A stretch of 64,000 nucleotides of DNA from Allobosea sp. UNC402CLCol. GTDB taxonomy: Bacteria > Pseudomonadota > Alphaproteobacteria > Rhizobiales > Beijerinckiaceae. Below are positions 8,455 through 17,464 of the stretch, in pieces. The stretch is from positions 248,001 to 312,000 of the forward strand of contig NZ_JQJJ01000010.1 of NCBI RefSeq assembly GCF_000745475.1, written 5' to 3'. Numbering within the stretch: position 1 is the stretch's first letter; every line of letters begins with the position of its first letter. The notes under the pieces were generated by a model that was not told where the DNA came from, made no database searches, and saw only the letters and a list, made by a program, of their open reading frames with translations. Made by a program: the position numbers and the translations under genes.

Positions 8455-9522
8455 ATGCGCGTCGCCATCATCGGCTTCGGCGGAATCGGGCGCGGCTATG
8501 CCGCCTACCTGACCGCCCAAGGGCATGAGCCTGTGATCTGGTCGCCGAGCGGAGCGGCCCTGGCCGATTTCGCCGAGGACGCATCGCTGACCGTCACCGG
8601 CAAGCTCGAAACCGCCGTGCCGTTGCGCATCGCCCGCGATTGCGCCGAGGCCGTCGCGGGGACCGAGGTGGTCATCGTCGCGGTGCAGGCGAATGGCTTC
8701 AAGACGGTGCTCGATGCGCTCGCACCGCATCTTGTCGCCGGGCAGACCGTCATCATCAGCGCCCATTGCTCCTTCGCGGCGCTCCATCTGCACCGCCTGC
8801 TGCAGGAGCGGGGCGTCGACGTCCCGATCGCGGCCTGGGCGACGACGGCGCTGACTGCGCGCAAGAGCGGGCCGCGCAGCGTCCATGTCTCGGGCATCCG
8901 GGCGAAGCTCGACGTCGCCACCTTGCCGGTTCGCCATGCGCAGGCGGGCCTCGATGCCTGCCGCGCCCTGTTCGGCGATCGCTTCGAGCCGCGCGAGGAT
9001 GTGCTCGCGATCATGCTCAGCAACCTCAACCCGCCGGCCCATGTCGCCAACATGCTGGGCAACCTGACCCGTGCCGAGCGCGGCGAGGACTGGCCCAATT
9101 ACGGCTCGATCACCCAGGGCGTCGGCCGCATCGTCGATGCCATGGATGTCGAGCGCCTGGCGCTGGCCGGGGCCTTCGGCCTGTCGGTCCGCAGCGTGCA
9201 GGACCACTATGTGCATTCCTTCGGCGTGGCGCCGGGCCCGGTCGGCGAGATGGCGGCGGCCGTCTACAGGAACCGCCCGGAGCTGCTCGGCCCCAAGACG
9301 CTGGACACCCGCTTCATCACCGAGGACGTGCCCTTTGGCCTGGTGCCGCTCGAGGCCTTGGGGCAGGTCACCGGCGTGGCGCTGCCGCTGCATCAGGCCG
9401 GTATCGCCCTGTTCGACGCGATCTGCGCCCGGAACTTCCGCGCCGAGAACGATCTGCTGCCGGCGCTCGACCTTGGCCGGTTCTCCGCCGCGCAGCTCCA
9501 GCGGGAGCTGCGCGGGGACTGA
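8455..9522 (+). CDS. NAD(P)-dependent opine/octopine-dehydrogenase-like oxidoreductase (copy 1)
   Basis: 355-residue two-domain oxidoreductase of the NAD/NADP octopine/nopaline dehydrogenase family. The N-terminal Rossmann motif GFGGIGRG is at residues 7-14, and the C-terminal helical domain starts near 185 with LSNLNPPAH (188-196), whose His is the expected catalytic residue by analogy with octopine dehydrogenase. Family members join or split an amino acid and a 2-oxo acid. It follows the GntR gene by 22 bases, so they are likely cotranscribed, and it stops only seven bases from the convergent AhpD-like gene. A paralogue with the same motif spacing lies at 15385-16455. The true substrate is unknown; a 2-hydroxy or ketopantoate-like role is possible. 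Confidence 0.8.
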   Translation: MRVAIIGFGGIGRGYAAYLTAQGHEPVIWSPSGAALADFAEDASLTVTGKLETAVPLRIARDCAEAVAGTEVVIVAVQANGFKTVLDALAPHLVAGQTVIISAHCSFAALHLHRLLQERGVDVPIAAWATTALTARKSGPRSVHVSGIRAKLDVATLPVRHAQAGLDACRALFGDRFEPREDVLAIMLSNLNPPAHVANMLGNLTRAERGEDWPNYGSITQGVGRIVDAMDVERLALAGAFGLSVRSVQDHYVHSFGVAPGPVGEMAAAVYRNRPELLGPKTLDTRFITEDVPFGLVPLEALGQVTGVALPLHQAGIALFDAICARNFRAENDLLPALDLGRFSAAQLQRELRGD

Positions 9523-9529
9523 TCCCGCT

Positions 9530-10105
9530 CTAGTCCGCCACCGGCTCTCCGAGCGTGTGCATCAGCCGGTTGGCCCAGCCGAAGATCGAGGCGGAGAGGA
9601 TGAGGTCGAGGATCTCGACCTCGGACAGGCCGACCTCGCGCAATGCCGCAAGCTCCGCCGGGCCGGCGGCGGGCGGTGATTGCGAGAGCTTCACGGCGAA
9701 GTCGAAGATCGCCTGATGCTGCTCCTCGAGCTCGGCCTGCGTGCCCGCCGCGAAGATCGTCTCCATCACCTCCGGGCGCTTGGTGAGCTGGTTGAAGCGC
9801 GAGGCATGCACCGCGGCGCAGTAGACGCAGGCATTGACGACCGAGGCCGCCACGGCGCCGAGCTCGCGCTCCGCCGAGGACAGGCCGCCCTTGCCGTACA
9901 TGATCGCGTTGAAGAGCGGCGAGCGCACCTTCAGCGATTCCGGATCATGCGCCAGCGTCAGCACATAGGCCGAGATCTTCTTGTTCGACGGCGTCACCTG
10001 CATCGCCTCGAGCTGCTCGGGCGTCGCCTTGTCGATCTCGACGGGCGTGACATAGGGCTGCCAGCGCGGAACCGTCGCGGTGAATTCGTGGACGACCTTG
10101 CTCAT
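9530..10105 (-). CDS. AhpD-like peroxidase-related (carboxymuconolactone decarboxylase fold) protein
   Basis: 191-residue protein of the alkylhydroperoxidase/CMD superfamily, similar in size and arrangement to the peroxidase-related Avi_7169-type group. The redox centre CVYCAAVH (Cys93, Cys96, His100) matches the AhpD CxxC-x3-H motif, so both cysteines needed for peroxide-linked thiol chemistry are present. It overlaps by four bases the CMD-domain gene upstream, an adjacent pairing that is common for these two families. The physiological substrate is not known. The gene converges on copy 1 of the opine-dehydrogenase-like gene with a seven-base gap. Confidence 0.85.
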   Translation of the reverse strand: MSKVVHEFTATVPRWQPYVTPVEIDKATPEQLEAMQVTPSNKKISAYVLTLAHDPESLKVRSPLFNAIMYGKGGLSSAERELGAVAASVVNACVYCAAVHASRFNQLTKRPEVMETIFAAGTQAELEEQHQAIFDFAVKLSQSPPAAGPAELAALREVGLSEVEILDLILSASIFGWANRLMHTLGEPVAD

Positions 10106-10596
10106 CGGGAGGCTCCCAGCAGGCGCAGCCCGGCGATGACGCGGGCCTGATAGTTGACGAAGGCGGCCAGTTCCGCGAGCCGGACGACATCGGGTTCAGT
10201 GATGCCGGCCGCGACGAGCGCAGCGACATCCCCCTTCGTCGCCTCCCGCGTCCGGGCGGTGAGGATGTCGATGTGGCGGACCAAAGCGGCGAGCCGGGCA
10301 TCGGCGCCGGCCTGGCTCGCGTCCTCGCCGGCAGCGATCGCGGCGAGGACCGGCGTTTCGCCGGCATCCGCCAGCAAGGCCCGGTAATGCGCCGCCAGGG
10401 CGTCGTCGCGATTGACGGAGGCCATGCGCGTCGCCAGCGCGGCGCGCTCGGCATGGCTGAGGCCGCCCGGCTCGCGGGGCAGCAGCACCGCATCGTGGCT
10501 GGCCTGGCTCAATTCCATGATTTGCGCCCGCTGTGCCAGCGCCTCGGCGAGGGGCGAGCCTGCCCCGACGCCGGCCAGGGTCTCGATCAAAGTCAT
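10102..10596 (-). CDS. CMD-domain protein (Avi_7170-like), partner of the AhpD-like protein
   Basis: 164-residue all-helical protein of the carboxymuconolactone-decarboxylase-like superfamily. It resembles the Avi_7170-type CMD proteins that are encoded just upstream of an AhpD-like partner, exactly as here, with a four-base ATGA overlap. It contains no Cys-x-x-Cys centre, so it is probably not itself a peroxidase and may act as a structural or substrate-binding partner. It is divergent from the LysR gene at 10687, which makes the pair a likely LysR target. Function of the family is not established. Confidence 0.7.
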   Translation of the reverse strand: MTLIETLAGVGAGSPLAEALAQRAQIMELSQASHDAVLLPREPGGLSHAERAALATRMASVNRDDALAAHYRALLADAGETPVLAAIAAGEDASQAGADARLAALVRHIDILTARTREATKGDVAALVAAGITEPDVVRLAELAAFVNYQARVIAGLRLLGASR

Positions 10597-10644
10597 TCCA
10601 TCCTCCGCGCAAGGCGGGCGTCTCGTCGCCCGGTCGAATAATGC

Positions 10645-10672
10645 TTGACGCGTATCATGATGTCCATATCAT
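10645..10672 (+). promoter_or_regulatory. Candidate promoter of the LysR/monooxygenase operon
   Basis: TTGACG (10645-10650) and TATCAT (10667-10672) are separated by 16 bases in the divergent gap between the CMD gene and the LysR gene. Transcription would start near 10679, only a few bases before the ATG at 10687. The longer reading frame that opens at 10645 would place coding sequence inside this promoter, which argues for the later start. Short palindromic stretches around ATTCGAAT (10671-10678) could belong to a LysR site. Confidence 0.4.
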
Positions 10673-10686
10673 TCGAATTTGGAATT

Positions 10687-11670
10687 ATGGATGCCATGGA
10701 TCTGCGCCAGCTCGAAGCCTTCGCCGCCGTCATGTCCGCCGGGAGCATCACCGGCGCGGCGCGGCTGCTCGGGCGCTCGCAACCGGCTCTGACCCGCCTG
10801 ATCCAGGATCTTGAAGCCTCCCTCGGCTTCGGCCTGCTGCATCGCGCCGGGCCGCGCGTCACCCCGACCGGGCAGGGCCTGCGCTTCTACCAGGAGGTCG
10901 AGCCGGTGATCGCCTGGCTGCGGCTGCTGCGCGAGCGGGCCGACGCCATCGCGCAGGAGCGGCCGCCTTCGCTGTCCGTCGCCGCCATCGCCGCCTTCTC
11001 CGGCATGCTGCCGGCTGCGCTCGCCCGCCTGGATGGAGACAGCCTCCCCGACCGGATCCATGTCCGGACCGCCATCGCCGAGCAGGTCGTGGAGGCGGTT
11101 GCCACGCAGGGCTGCGAAATCGGCATCGCCAGCCTGCCGGTCGAGCACCCGGCGATCGACATTCACTGGATCGGCGAGGCGCCCTGCGTGGCTGTCGTCG
11201 CGGCGGACGATCCGCTCGCCGGCAGCGACCGCATTCCGCTCGCGAGCCTGGCGGGTCGCCGGCTGATCACCATGGCGAATCCGTTCCGCTGGCGCCGCCG
11301 TCTCGATATGGCGCTGGCGGAGCGTGGCATCGTGCCGGCCGCGATCCTCGACAGCAACACCGCGCAGACCGCCATCATGTCGGCGCGGGCGGGCCTCGGC
11401 ATTGCGGTCGTCGAGCCGGTCATGGCCCATGGCGTGCCGGTGGAAGGGGTGGCGATCCGCACGCTCGACCTGTCGATACCTTTCTTCTGGGCGGTCTTCT
11501 CGCCTTATGGCCGGCCGTTGAGCGGCCTGGCTTCGGGCCTTGTCGAGGCGCTCGAGACGATTTCACGCGAGACGCTGCCGGGCTTCGTCCGGCACGCCGC
11601 GACGGCCCGCGACCGGCTGATGGCCGACGCCCTGGGCTCTTCTCCCCATCCGAAAGACCTTGCGCCATGA
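10687..11670 (+). CDS. LysR-family transcriptional regulator
   Basis: 327 residues from the ATG at 10687 (the ATG at 10696 is an alternative). The N-terminal helix-turn-helix runs through MDLRQLEAFAAVMSAGSITG and ARLLGRSQPALTRLIQDLE (residues about 4-42), a textbook LysR pattern; the remaining 230 residues are the effector-binding domain. It is divergent from the CMD/AhpD pair and overlaps the following FAD monooxygenase gene by four bases (ATGA). This placement suggests control of the pair and co-expression with the monooxygenase and perhaps the ABC transporter downstream. Effector unknown. Confidence 0.9.
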   Translation: MDAMDLRQLEAFAAVMSAGSITGAARLLGRSQPALTRLIQDLEASLGFGLLHRAGPRVTPTGQGLRFYQEVEPVIAWLRLLRERADAIAQERPPSLSVAAIAAFSGMLPAALARLDGDSLPDRIHVRTAIAEQVVEAVATQGCEIGIASLPVEHPAIDIHWIGEAPCVAVVAADDPLAGSDRIPLASLAGRRLITMANPFRWRRRLDMALAERGIVPAAILDSNTAQTAIMSARAGLGIAVVEPVMAHGVPVEGVAIRTLDLSIPFFWAVFSPYGRPLSGLASGLVEALETISRETLPGFVRHAATARDRLMADALGSSPHPKDLAP

Positions 11671-13124
11671 ACGCCAACACGCCGCCGGCCATCGGCCTGC
11701 GCCAGCTCGAATTGCGGTTGCGACAGGACCTCTCCTGGCTGGAATGGCCCGCCAAGAGCTGGGTGCCGCCGCGTACCTTCGCCGGAGAGCCCGTCACCGA
11801 CGTCGTGATCGTCGGGGCCGGGATGTGCGGGCTCGCCGCGGCGGCGGCGCTGAAGGGGCTCGGCATCGCGAATCTGCTGGTGCTCGACAAGGCGCCGGCC
11901 GGCCGCGAAGGGCCCTGGGTGACCTTCGCGCGCATGGAAACGCTGCGCTCGCCCAAGCAGCTCACGGGCCCGGCGCTCGGCCTGCCGGCCCTGACCTTCC
12001 GCGCCTGGTACGAGGCACAGTTCGGCCAGGACGCCTGGAACGCGCTGGGCAAGATCCCGCGGCGGCAATGGATGGAATACCTCGCCTGGTATCGCCGCGT
12101 GCTCGACCTGCCGGTCCGCAACGAGGTCGAGCTTCTCGCCGTGGAGCCCGGCCCCGAGGAGCTGCTGACGCTGCGCCTGCGCGAAGCCGGCGCCGAGCGC
12201 GTCATCCGCGCCCGCCATCTCGTGCTGGCGACCGGCCGCGACGGGCTCGGCGGCCCCTTCGTGCCGGAAATTGTCTCCGGTATCGACCGCAAGCTCTGGG
12301 CCCATAGCTCGGAGGAGGTCGATTTCGAGGCTCTCAGAGGCAAGCGGATCGGGGTCGTCGGCGCCGGGGCCTCTGCCATGGACAATGCGGCCGAGGCTCT
12401 CGAACGGGGCGCTGGCAGCCTCGATCTCTTCGTTCGCCGCAAGGACCTGCCGCGCGTCAACAAGTTCACGGGCATCGGCAGCCAGGGCGTGGTCCATGGT
12501 TTCGCTGCCCTGCCGGACGAGTGGAAATGGCGCTTCCTCGACCATGCGATGAAGGCGCAGACGCCGCCGCCGCGCGATTCGACGCTGCGGGTTTCGCGCC
12601 ATCCGCAGGCGCGCTTCCATCTCGGCAGCCCGATCCTGAGCCTGGAGGAGCGGGACGGCCATCTCGTCCTGACCACGCCGAGCGGTGCCTATCCGCTCGA
12701 TTTCCTGATCCTGGCGACAGGTTTCCAGGTCGATCTCGGCCTGCGGCCGGAGCTCGCGGCCTTCGCGCCCTTCATCCGCTTCTGGAAGCACCGCTATACG
12801 CCGCCGACCGGCCTCGACAATGCGGAGCTCGCCAATGCCCCGGATCTCGGGCCCGGCTTCGAGTTCCAGGAACGCGAGCCCGGCTCCTGCCCGGCGCTGT
12901 CGCGGATCCACTGCTTCAACTATCCGGCGATGCTCTCCCACGGGAAGCTCTCGGGCGACATCCCGGCCGTCAGCGACGGCGCGGATCGCCTTGCGCGCAG
13001 CATCACCGCCGGGCTGTTCAGCGAGGATCGCGAGACGCATTACGCCGCGCTCGTCGCCTATGACACGCCGGAGCTGCTGGGTGACGAGTGGACGGTCGCG
13101 CCGCACTCGGCGGCTTCGGGCTGA
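11667..13124 (+). CDS. FAD-dependent monooxygenase/oxidoreductase (FMO/CzcO-like)
   Basis: 485-residue flavoprotein. The FAD-binding motif GAGMCGLA is at residues 50-57, and a second dinucleotide motif for NAD(P)H, GVVGAGASAMDNA, lies near 228-240. A motif of two Rossmann folds plus ILATGF near 348-353 is characteristic of flavin-containing and Baeyer-Villiger monooxygenases (the ATG motif). Such enzymes insert oxygen at N, S or carbonyl carbon. The gene is translationally coupled to the LysR gene and 78 bases upstream of a polar amino acid ABC transporter, so an imported nitrogen compound is a reasonable substrate, but this is inference. Confidence 0.85.
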   Translation: MNANTPPAIGLRQLELRLRQDLSWLEWPAKSWVPPRTFAGEPVTDVVIVGAGMCGLAAAAALKGLGIANLLVLDKAPAGREGPWVTFARMETLRSPKQLTGPALGLPALTFRAWYEAQFGQDAWNALGKIPRRQWMEYLAWYRRVLDLPVRNEVELLAVEPGPEELLTLRLREAGAERVIRARHLVLATGRDGLGGPFVPEIVSGIDRKLWAHSSEEVDFEALRGKRIGVVGAGASAMDNAAEALERGAGSLDLFVRRKDLPRVNKFTGIGSQGVVHGFAALPDEWKWRFLDHAMKAQTPPPRDSTLRVSRHPQARFHLGSPILSLEERDGHLVLTTPSGAYPLDFLILATGFQVDLGLRPELAAFAPFIRFWKHRYTPPTGLDNAELANAPDLGPGFEFQEREPGSCPALSRIHCFNYPAMLSHGKLSGDIPAVSDGADRLARSITAGLFSEDRETHYAALVAYDTPELLGDEWTVAPHSAASG

Positions 13125-13202
13125 CAATTTAGATGGTGCTCTTCATTTTGCTTTAGCTGGATAACCAATGCGTCGGGGCGGCCTCGGGACAGGTAGGGAC
13201 GG

Positions 13203-13922
13203 ATGAATTACCGCTGGGACTGGTCGGTCCTGATCAGGGAGCCCTATATCGACTGGCTGTGGAGCGGCCTGCTCCTGACGCTGGCGATCAGCATCCTGAG
13301 CTGGGCCGTCGCGCTGACGATCGGCATCGTCGTCGGCGTCGCCCGCAGCGCCCCGTCTCGCGTGGCGCGCCTGCTGGCCGGCATCTATATCGACGTGTTC
13401 CGCAGCGTGCCGCCGCTTGTCCAGCTGTTCCTGTGGTATTTCGTCCTGCCCGAGATCGTTCCCGACGGGGTCGGCCTCTGGCTGAAGCGGGACCTGCCTT
13501 ATCCGGAAATCGTCACCGCGGTGGTCGCCATCGGCCTGTTCGCCGGGGCGCGCGTCGCCGAGCAGGTTCGCGCCGGCATCGAGGCCGTCGGCGCGCCGTT
13601 GCTGCCGGCGGCACTCGCCACGGGCCTGCGCCCGCTGCAGGCCTTCCGGCTGATCGCCCTGCCGCTGGGCCTGCGCGCCATCGTCGGGCCGCTGACCTCG
13701 GAATTCCTGATCACGATCAAACTGTCCTCGCTCAGCCTGACGATCGGCGTGCTCGAACTGACCGCGCAAAGCCGGCATGTCGAGAACTACACCTTCCAGG
13801 GCTTCGAGGCCTTCACCTTCGCGACGGTGGGCTATCTGGTGATCGGCCTGTGCGCGACGGGGCTGATGCGCCTCATCGATGGCCGGATCGGCGGAGCCTC
13901 GCTGCGAAAGGCCACGACGTGA
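13203..13922 (+). CDS. Polar amino acid ABC transporter permease 1 (GltJ/HisQ type)
   Basis: 239-residue inner-membrane permease of the HisMQ/GltJK family. The N-terminal helix ([20 protein letters not shown]) is followed by [17 protein letters not shown] near residues 64-80, which is the hallmark of polar amino acid permeases, and by an EAA-like loop near 140-160. It begins a tightly packed set: the next permease overlaps by four bases, then the ATPase overlaps by four, then an opine-dehydrogenase-like gene and the binding protein. The start ATG is preceded by a weak GGTAGGGA ribosome site. Confidence 0.93.
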   Translation: MNYRWDWSVLIREPYIDWLWSGLLLTLAISILSWAVALTIGIVVGVARSAPSRVARLLAGIYIDVFRSVPPLVQLFLWYFVLPEIVPDGVGLWLKRDLPYPEIVTAVVAIGLFAGARVAEQVRAGIEAVGAPLLPAALATGLRPLQAFRLIALPLGLRAIVGPLTSEFLITIKLSSLSLTIGVLELTAQSRHVENYTFQGFEAFTFATVGYLVIGLCATGLMRLIDGRIGGASLRKATT

Positions 13923-14575
13923 GCGATTTCGACTGGGGCGTGATCGCCCGCTCGTATGGATTCCTCGCCGAAGGGATGGCGCTCAGCGCGCTGCTGGTTC
14001 TGGTCGCGACGCTGGGCGGCCTCGTCGTCGGCTTCGGGCTAGCGTTGATGCGGCTGTCCACGCACCGGCTGATCTCGGTTCCGGCGGCGGCTTACGTCAC
14101 GGTGATGCGCTCGCTGCCGCTGGTGCTGGTGCTGTTCTGGTTCTATTTCCTGATGCCGCTCGCCATCGGGCGGCCGGTCGGCTCGCTGACCTCGGCCCTG
14201 ATCGCCTTCGTCCTGTTCGAGGCGGCGTTCTACTGCGAGATCATCCGCGCCGGCATCGGCAGCGTCCGCTCCGGGCAGAGCGATGCCGGGCTGGCGACGG
14301 GCCTGCGCCGCTGGCAGGTGCTGCGGCTGATCGTGATGCCGCAGGCGATGCGGGCGATGGGGCCGCTGATCCTCAACCAGATCGTCATCGTGTTCCAGGA
14401 CACCTCGCTGGTCTATGTCGTGTCGCTGCACGACTTCCTCACCGCTGCGAGCGTGGTCGCTGCCCGCGACGGGCGTTCCACCGAAATGTATACGCTGGTC
14501 GCCGTCGTCTATCTGGTGATCTGCCTCTCCGTCACGAAGCTTGCCGAATTCTACAGGAAGGGGCGCCCGTCATGA
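13919..14575 (+). CDS. Polar amino acid ABC transporter permease 2 (GltK/HisM type)
   Basis: 218 residues from a GTG start at 13919 that overlaps the stop of permease 1 (GTGA). The longer open frame upstream is only read-through of the wrong frame of permease 1. The sequence carries [20 protein letters not shown] near residues 60-79 and the conserved EAA loop with [21 protein letters not shown] near 120-140, typical of HisMQ permeases. With permease 1 it would form the heterodimeric channel. It overlaps the ATPase gene by four bases. Confidence 0.92.
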   Translation: MSDFDWGVIARSYGFLAEGMALSALLVLVATLGGLVVGFGLALMRLSTHRLISVPAAAYVTVMRSLPLVLVLFWFYFLMPLAIGRPVGSLTSALIAFVLFEAAFYCEIIRAGIGSVRSGQSDAGLATGLRRWQVLRLIVMPQAMRAMGPLILNQIVIVFQDTSLVYVVSLHDFLTAASVVAARDGRSTEMYTLVAVVYLVICLSVTKLAEFYRKGRPS

Positions 14576-15300
14576 TCGTTCTGGACGACGTGCACAAATC
14601 CTACGGCCCCCAGCACATCCTGCGCGGCTGCTCGGCCGAGATCCGTCTCGGCGAGGTCGTGGTGGTCTGCGGGCCGTCGGGCTCCGGCAAGAGCACGCTG
14701 ATCAAATGCATCAACGGGCTGGTGCCGTTCGAGCGGGGCACGATCACGGTCGACGGCGTCTCGGTCTCGTCGCCAAAGACCGACCTGCCGGCCCTGCGCT
14801 CGCGCATCGGCATGGTCTTCCAGAGTTTCGAGCTCTACCCGCACATGACCGCGCTGCAGAATGTCAGCCTGGCGCAGATCCATGTGCTCAGGCGCTCGCA
14901 GAAGGAGGCCGACGAGCGCTCGGCGAAGATCCTGACGCGGGTCGGCCTGGGCGACAAGCTCGGCCAGCGTCCGTCGCAACTCTCCGGCGGGCAGCAGCAG
15001 CGCGTGTCGATCGCGCGCGCCCTGGCGATGAACCCGCAGGCGATGCTGTTCGACGAGCCGACCTCGGCGCTCGACCCCGAGATGATCAACGAGGTGCTGG
15101 AGGTGATGCAGGAGCTCGCCCTCGAAGGCATGACCATGATCGTCGTCACCCATGAGATGGGCTTCGCCCAACGCGTTGCGGATCGCGTCCTGTTCATGGA
15201 TCGTGGCGAGATCGTCGAGGACACGCCCAAGGAGCAGTTCTTCACAGCCCCTGCCTCGGAGAGGGCGCGGCAATTCCTGAAGCAGGTCCTGACGCATTGA
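14572..15300 (+). CDS. Polar amino acid ABC transporter ATP-binding protein (GlnQ/GltL type)
   Basis: 242 residues from the ATG at 14572. Walker A GPSGSGKS is at residues 34-41, the signature LSGGQQQR near 138-145, and Walker B AMLFDEP near 160-166, all intact. Size and sequence match GlnQ/HisP-type ATPases, which drive uptake of amino acids. It is coupled by a four-base overlap to permease 2. The opine-dehydrogenase-like gene 84 bases downstream and the binding protein after it appear to complete the operon. Confidence 0.95.
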   Translation: MIVLDDVHKSYGPQHILRGCSAEIRLGEVVVVCGPSGSGKSTLIKCINGLVPFERGTITVDGVSVSSPKTDLPALRSRIGMVFQSFELYPHMTALQNVSLAQIHVLRRSQKEADERSAKILTRVGLGDKLGQRPSQLSGGQQQRVSIARALAMNPQAMLFDEPTSALDPEMINEVLEVMQELALEGMTMIVVTHEMGFAQRVADRVLFMDRGEIVEDTPKEQFFTAPASERARQFLKQVLTH

Positions 15301-15384
15301 GCGGTCATGGGCGTTTCCAGCGGCCAGCCATGGTCACGCGAGCGACAACAAGCCGGCGGTCTCGTCGGGAGAGGCGATTCCACG

Positions 15385-16455
15385 ATGCGCGTTAGCATTC
15401 TCGGTGCGGGAGCGGCGGCCTGCGGCGCCGCGGCTCAATTGTCGGCCATGGGGCATGACCCGATGCTGTGGTCGCCCTCCGGCCGGAGCACGGAGCAGCT
15501 TGCTGCGGGAGCGCCGCTGCGCGCGACGGGAGCGATCGAAGCCAGCTTCCACCCGCGTATCGCGGGAAGCGCCGCGGAAGCCGCCGCCAGCGCCGACGTC
15601 GTGATGCTGGCGATGCCGGGTTATGCCCACAAGATGGCGTTCGATGCGGTCGCGCCCCACCTGAAGGAGGGGCAGTCTGTCATCGTCAGCTCGCATGCCT
15701 CCTTCGGTGCGCTCTACCTTTCGCAGCTGCTGGCGGCGCGGAAGCTGTCTGTGCCCATCGTCGTATGGGGGACGACCCTGACGACCGGCCGCAAGGCATC
15801 GCCGACCGAGGTCGCAGTGAATTCGCTGCGCTCCAAGATCGACATCGCGTCCTTGCCGCGGGAAGCTGCGGCCGAAGCGCTGGCGCTGTGCAACGCCCTG
15901 TTCGGCGAGCGCTTCGTCGTCCGCGAGGGACTGCTGGCGATCGCCCTGAGCAATCTCAACCCGCAGAACCATCTCGCCATCGCCCTGTTCAACCTGACGC
16001 GGATGGAGCGGGGCGAAAGCTGGGGCCAGGCCGAGAACGTCACGACCGCCGTCGGGCGCGTGATGGAGGCGCTCGATGCGGAGCGGCTCGCCATCGCCGA
16101 GGCCTTCGGCGTCTCGGTCCGGACGATCCGCGAGCATTATGCCTATTCCTACCAGCTTCCGGTCGCCAGCATCGCGGAGATGAACGCCGAGCTGCATGGC
16201 CGCGGCAAGGGCGGTTTCGGCCCGACGACGCTGGAGAGCCGCTACGTTCTCGAAGATGCACCTTACGGATTATGGCCCACCGTGCTGCTCGGCCGGCTCG
16301 CCGGGAAACCGGCGACCTTGCACGAGGCGGGGCTGACGATGCTGTCGGCCGCCTATGGGCGGGATTTCGCGGGCGAGAACGAGTTGCTGCCGGCGCTCGG
16401 CTTCGCGGCGATGGCGCGCGACGAGCTGGAGGCGCGGGCGCGGGATGGATTTTAG
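15385..16455 (+). CDS. NAD(P)-dependent opine/octopine-dehydrogenase-like oxidoreductase (copy 2)
   Basis: 356 residues from the ATG at 15385; an upstream in-frame ATG at 15307 would add 26 residues that do not match the family. It is a paralogue of the protein at 8455-9522: both begin with a Rossmann strand at residues 1-14, both have WSPSG at 29-33, and both have LSNLNPxxH at 188-196. Here the nucleotide motif is GAGAAACG, still compatible with dinucleotide binding. It sits inside an amino acid ABC transporter operon between the ATPase and binding-protein genes, which suggests it splits an imported opine-like conjugate into an amino acid and an oxo acid. Substrate unproven. Confidence 0.82.
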   Translation: MRVSILGAGAAACGAAAQLSAMGHDPMLWSPSGRSTEQLAAGAPLRATGAIEASFHPRIAGSAAEAAASADVVMLAMPGYAHKMAFDAVAPHLKEGQSVIVSSHASFGALYLSQLLAARKLSVPIVVWGTTLTTGRKASPTEVAVNSLRSKIDIASLPREAAAEALALCNALFGERFVVREGLLAIALSNLNPQNHLAIALFNLTRMERGESWGQAENVTTAVGRVMEALDAERLAIAEAFGVSVRTIREHYAYSYQLPVASIAEMNAELHGRGKGGFGPTTLESRYVLEDAPYGLWPTVLLGRLAGKPATLHEAGLTMLSAAYGRDFAGENELLPALGFAAMARDELEARARDGF

Positions 16456-16512
16456 ACACCGTCCTCCGGCGAGGGCGGCCATGCGAGCGATCGCGATAAC
16501 CGGGAGAGAGCC

Positions 16513-17385
16513 ATGAGATTCCATCTTGCTGCAGCCGCAGGCGCCATTCTGGCGCTGAACCTGGCGAGCTCGGCCGCCGGAGCCCAGGAGGTCGACGGCA
16601 TCGTCAAGAAGCTGAAAGAGACGCAGACCATCACCATGGGCGTCCGCGAGGCGCTGTTTCCGTTCAGCTATCTCGACGACAACAAGAATCCGACGGGCTA
16701 TGCGGTCGAGTTCTGCAAGCGCATCATCGAGGACATCAAGACCGAGCTGAACCTGCCCGAGATCAAGATCAAATACGTGCCGATGACGATCCAGAACCGG
16801 CAGGCGCTCGTCGCCAACGGGACGATCGACCTCGAATGCGAGGGGACGGTCAACACCTTCGGTCGCAACAAGCAGGTCGATTTCTCGTCGGTCAGCCACG
16901 TCTCGGCGAGCCAGCTCCTGGTCCTCAAGAGCACCGGCATCAAGAATTACGACGACCTCAACGGCAAGATCGTGGCGGTGGCGACGGGCGGCACCAGCGA
17001 GCCCGACCTCAAGAAGCTCGTGGCCGAGCGCAAGCTCAATCTGCGCGTCATCAATGTCGACGACCACGCCGCCGCCCTGATCGCGGTCGAGACCCGGCGC
17101 GCCGATGCCTATTTCAGCGACAACGGCGCCTTCTACGGGCTGATCAAGCAGTCGAAGAAGCCCGACGCGCTGGAGATCGTCGGCGACGAATACGGCTATG
17201 CGCCGCAAGGCTTCATGGTGCCCAAGCTCAACCCGACCATCCTCTGGATCGTCAATCACACGATGGGCAAGATGTTCAAATCGGGCGAAGCCGAGGCCTT
17301 GTACATGAAGTGGTTCGGGCCGCTCGGCGCCCATGTCGGGCCGAAGCTGCGGGCCGCCTGGGCGACGCAATCCTACGCCGAATGA
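16513..17385 (+). CDS. Amino acid ABC transporter substrate-binding protein (GltI-like, SBP_bac_3)
   Basis: 290-residue periplasmic receptor. A signal peptide covers about residues 1-24 (ending SAAGA). The mature protein contains ITMGVREALFPFSYLDDNKN near 38-57, the typical first ligand-contact strand of the family, and later GYAVEFCKRI and the RQALVANGTIDLECEGTVNT segment (about residues 96-115) characteristic of GltI-type glutamate/aspartate receptors. It is the last gene of the plus-strand ABC operon and has a GGGAGAG ribosome site. A GC-rich hairpin follows at 17421. Acidic amino acid binding is plausible by family but not certain. Confidence 0.92.
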   Translation: MRFHLAAAAGAILALNLASSAAGAQEVDGIVKKLKETQTITMGVREALFPFSYLDDNKNPTGYAVEFCKRIIEDIKTELNLPEIKIKYVPMTIQNRQALVANGTIDLECEGTVNTFGRNKQVDFSSVSHVSASQLLVLKSTGIKNYDDLNGKIVAVATGGTSEPDLKKLVAERKLNLRVINVDDHAAALIAVETRRADAYFSDNGAFYGLIKQSKKPDALEIVGDEYGYAPQGFMVPKLNPTILWIVNHTMGKMFKSGEAEALYMKWFGPLGAHVGPKLRAAWATQSYAE

Positions 17386-17420
17386 GCCTGCGCCGCCATC
17401 ACGGCGCCTGAGAACCGGAC

Positions 17421-17441
17421 CCGCCGCGCTCCGCGCGGCGG
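17421..17441. terminator. GC-rich hairpin between convergent operons
   Basis: CCGCCGCGC (17421-17429) pairs perfectly with GCGCGGCGG (17433-17441) around a three-base loop. It lies in the 79-base gap between the ends of two convergent operons, where a bidirectional terminator is expected. There is no T-run on either side, so intrinsic termination is not certain. Confidence 0.4.
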
Positions 17442-17464
17442 CAGGGGCTGCCGATCGCTTGCGG

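Noticed and set aside
10645..10686. Earlier TTG start for the LysR gene at 10645
   Set aside because: It coincides with the -35 box of a promoter and adds sequence without family similarity; the ATG at 10687 fits better.
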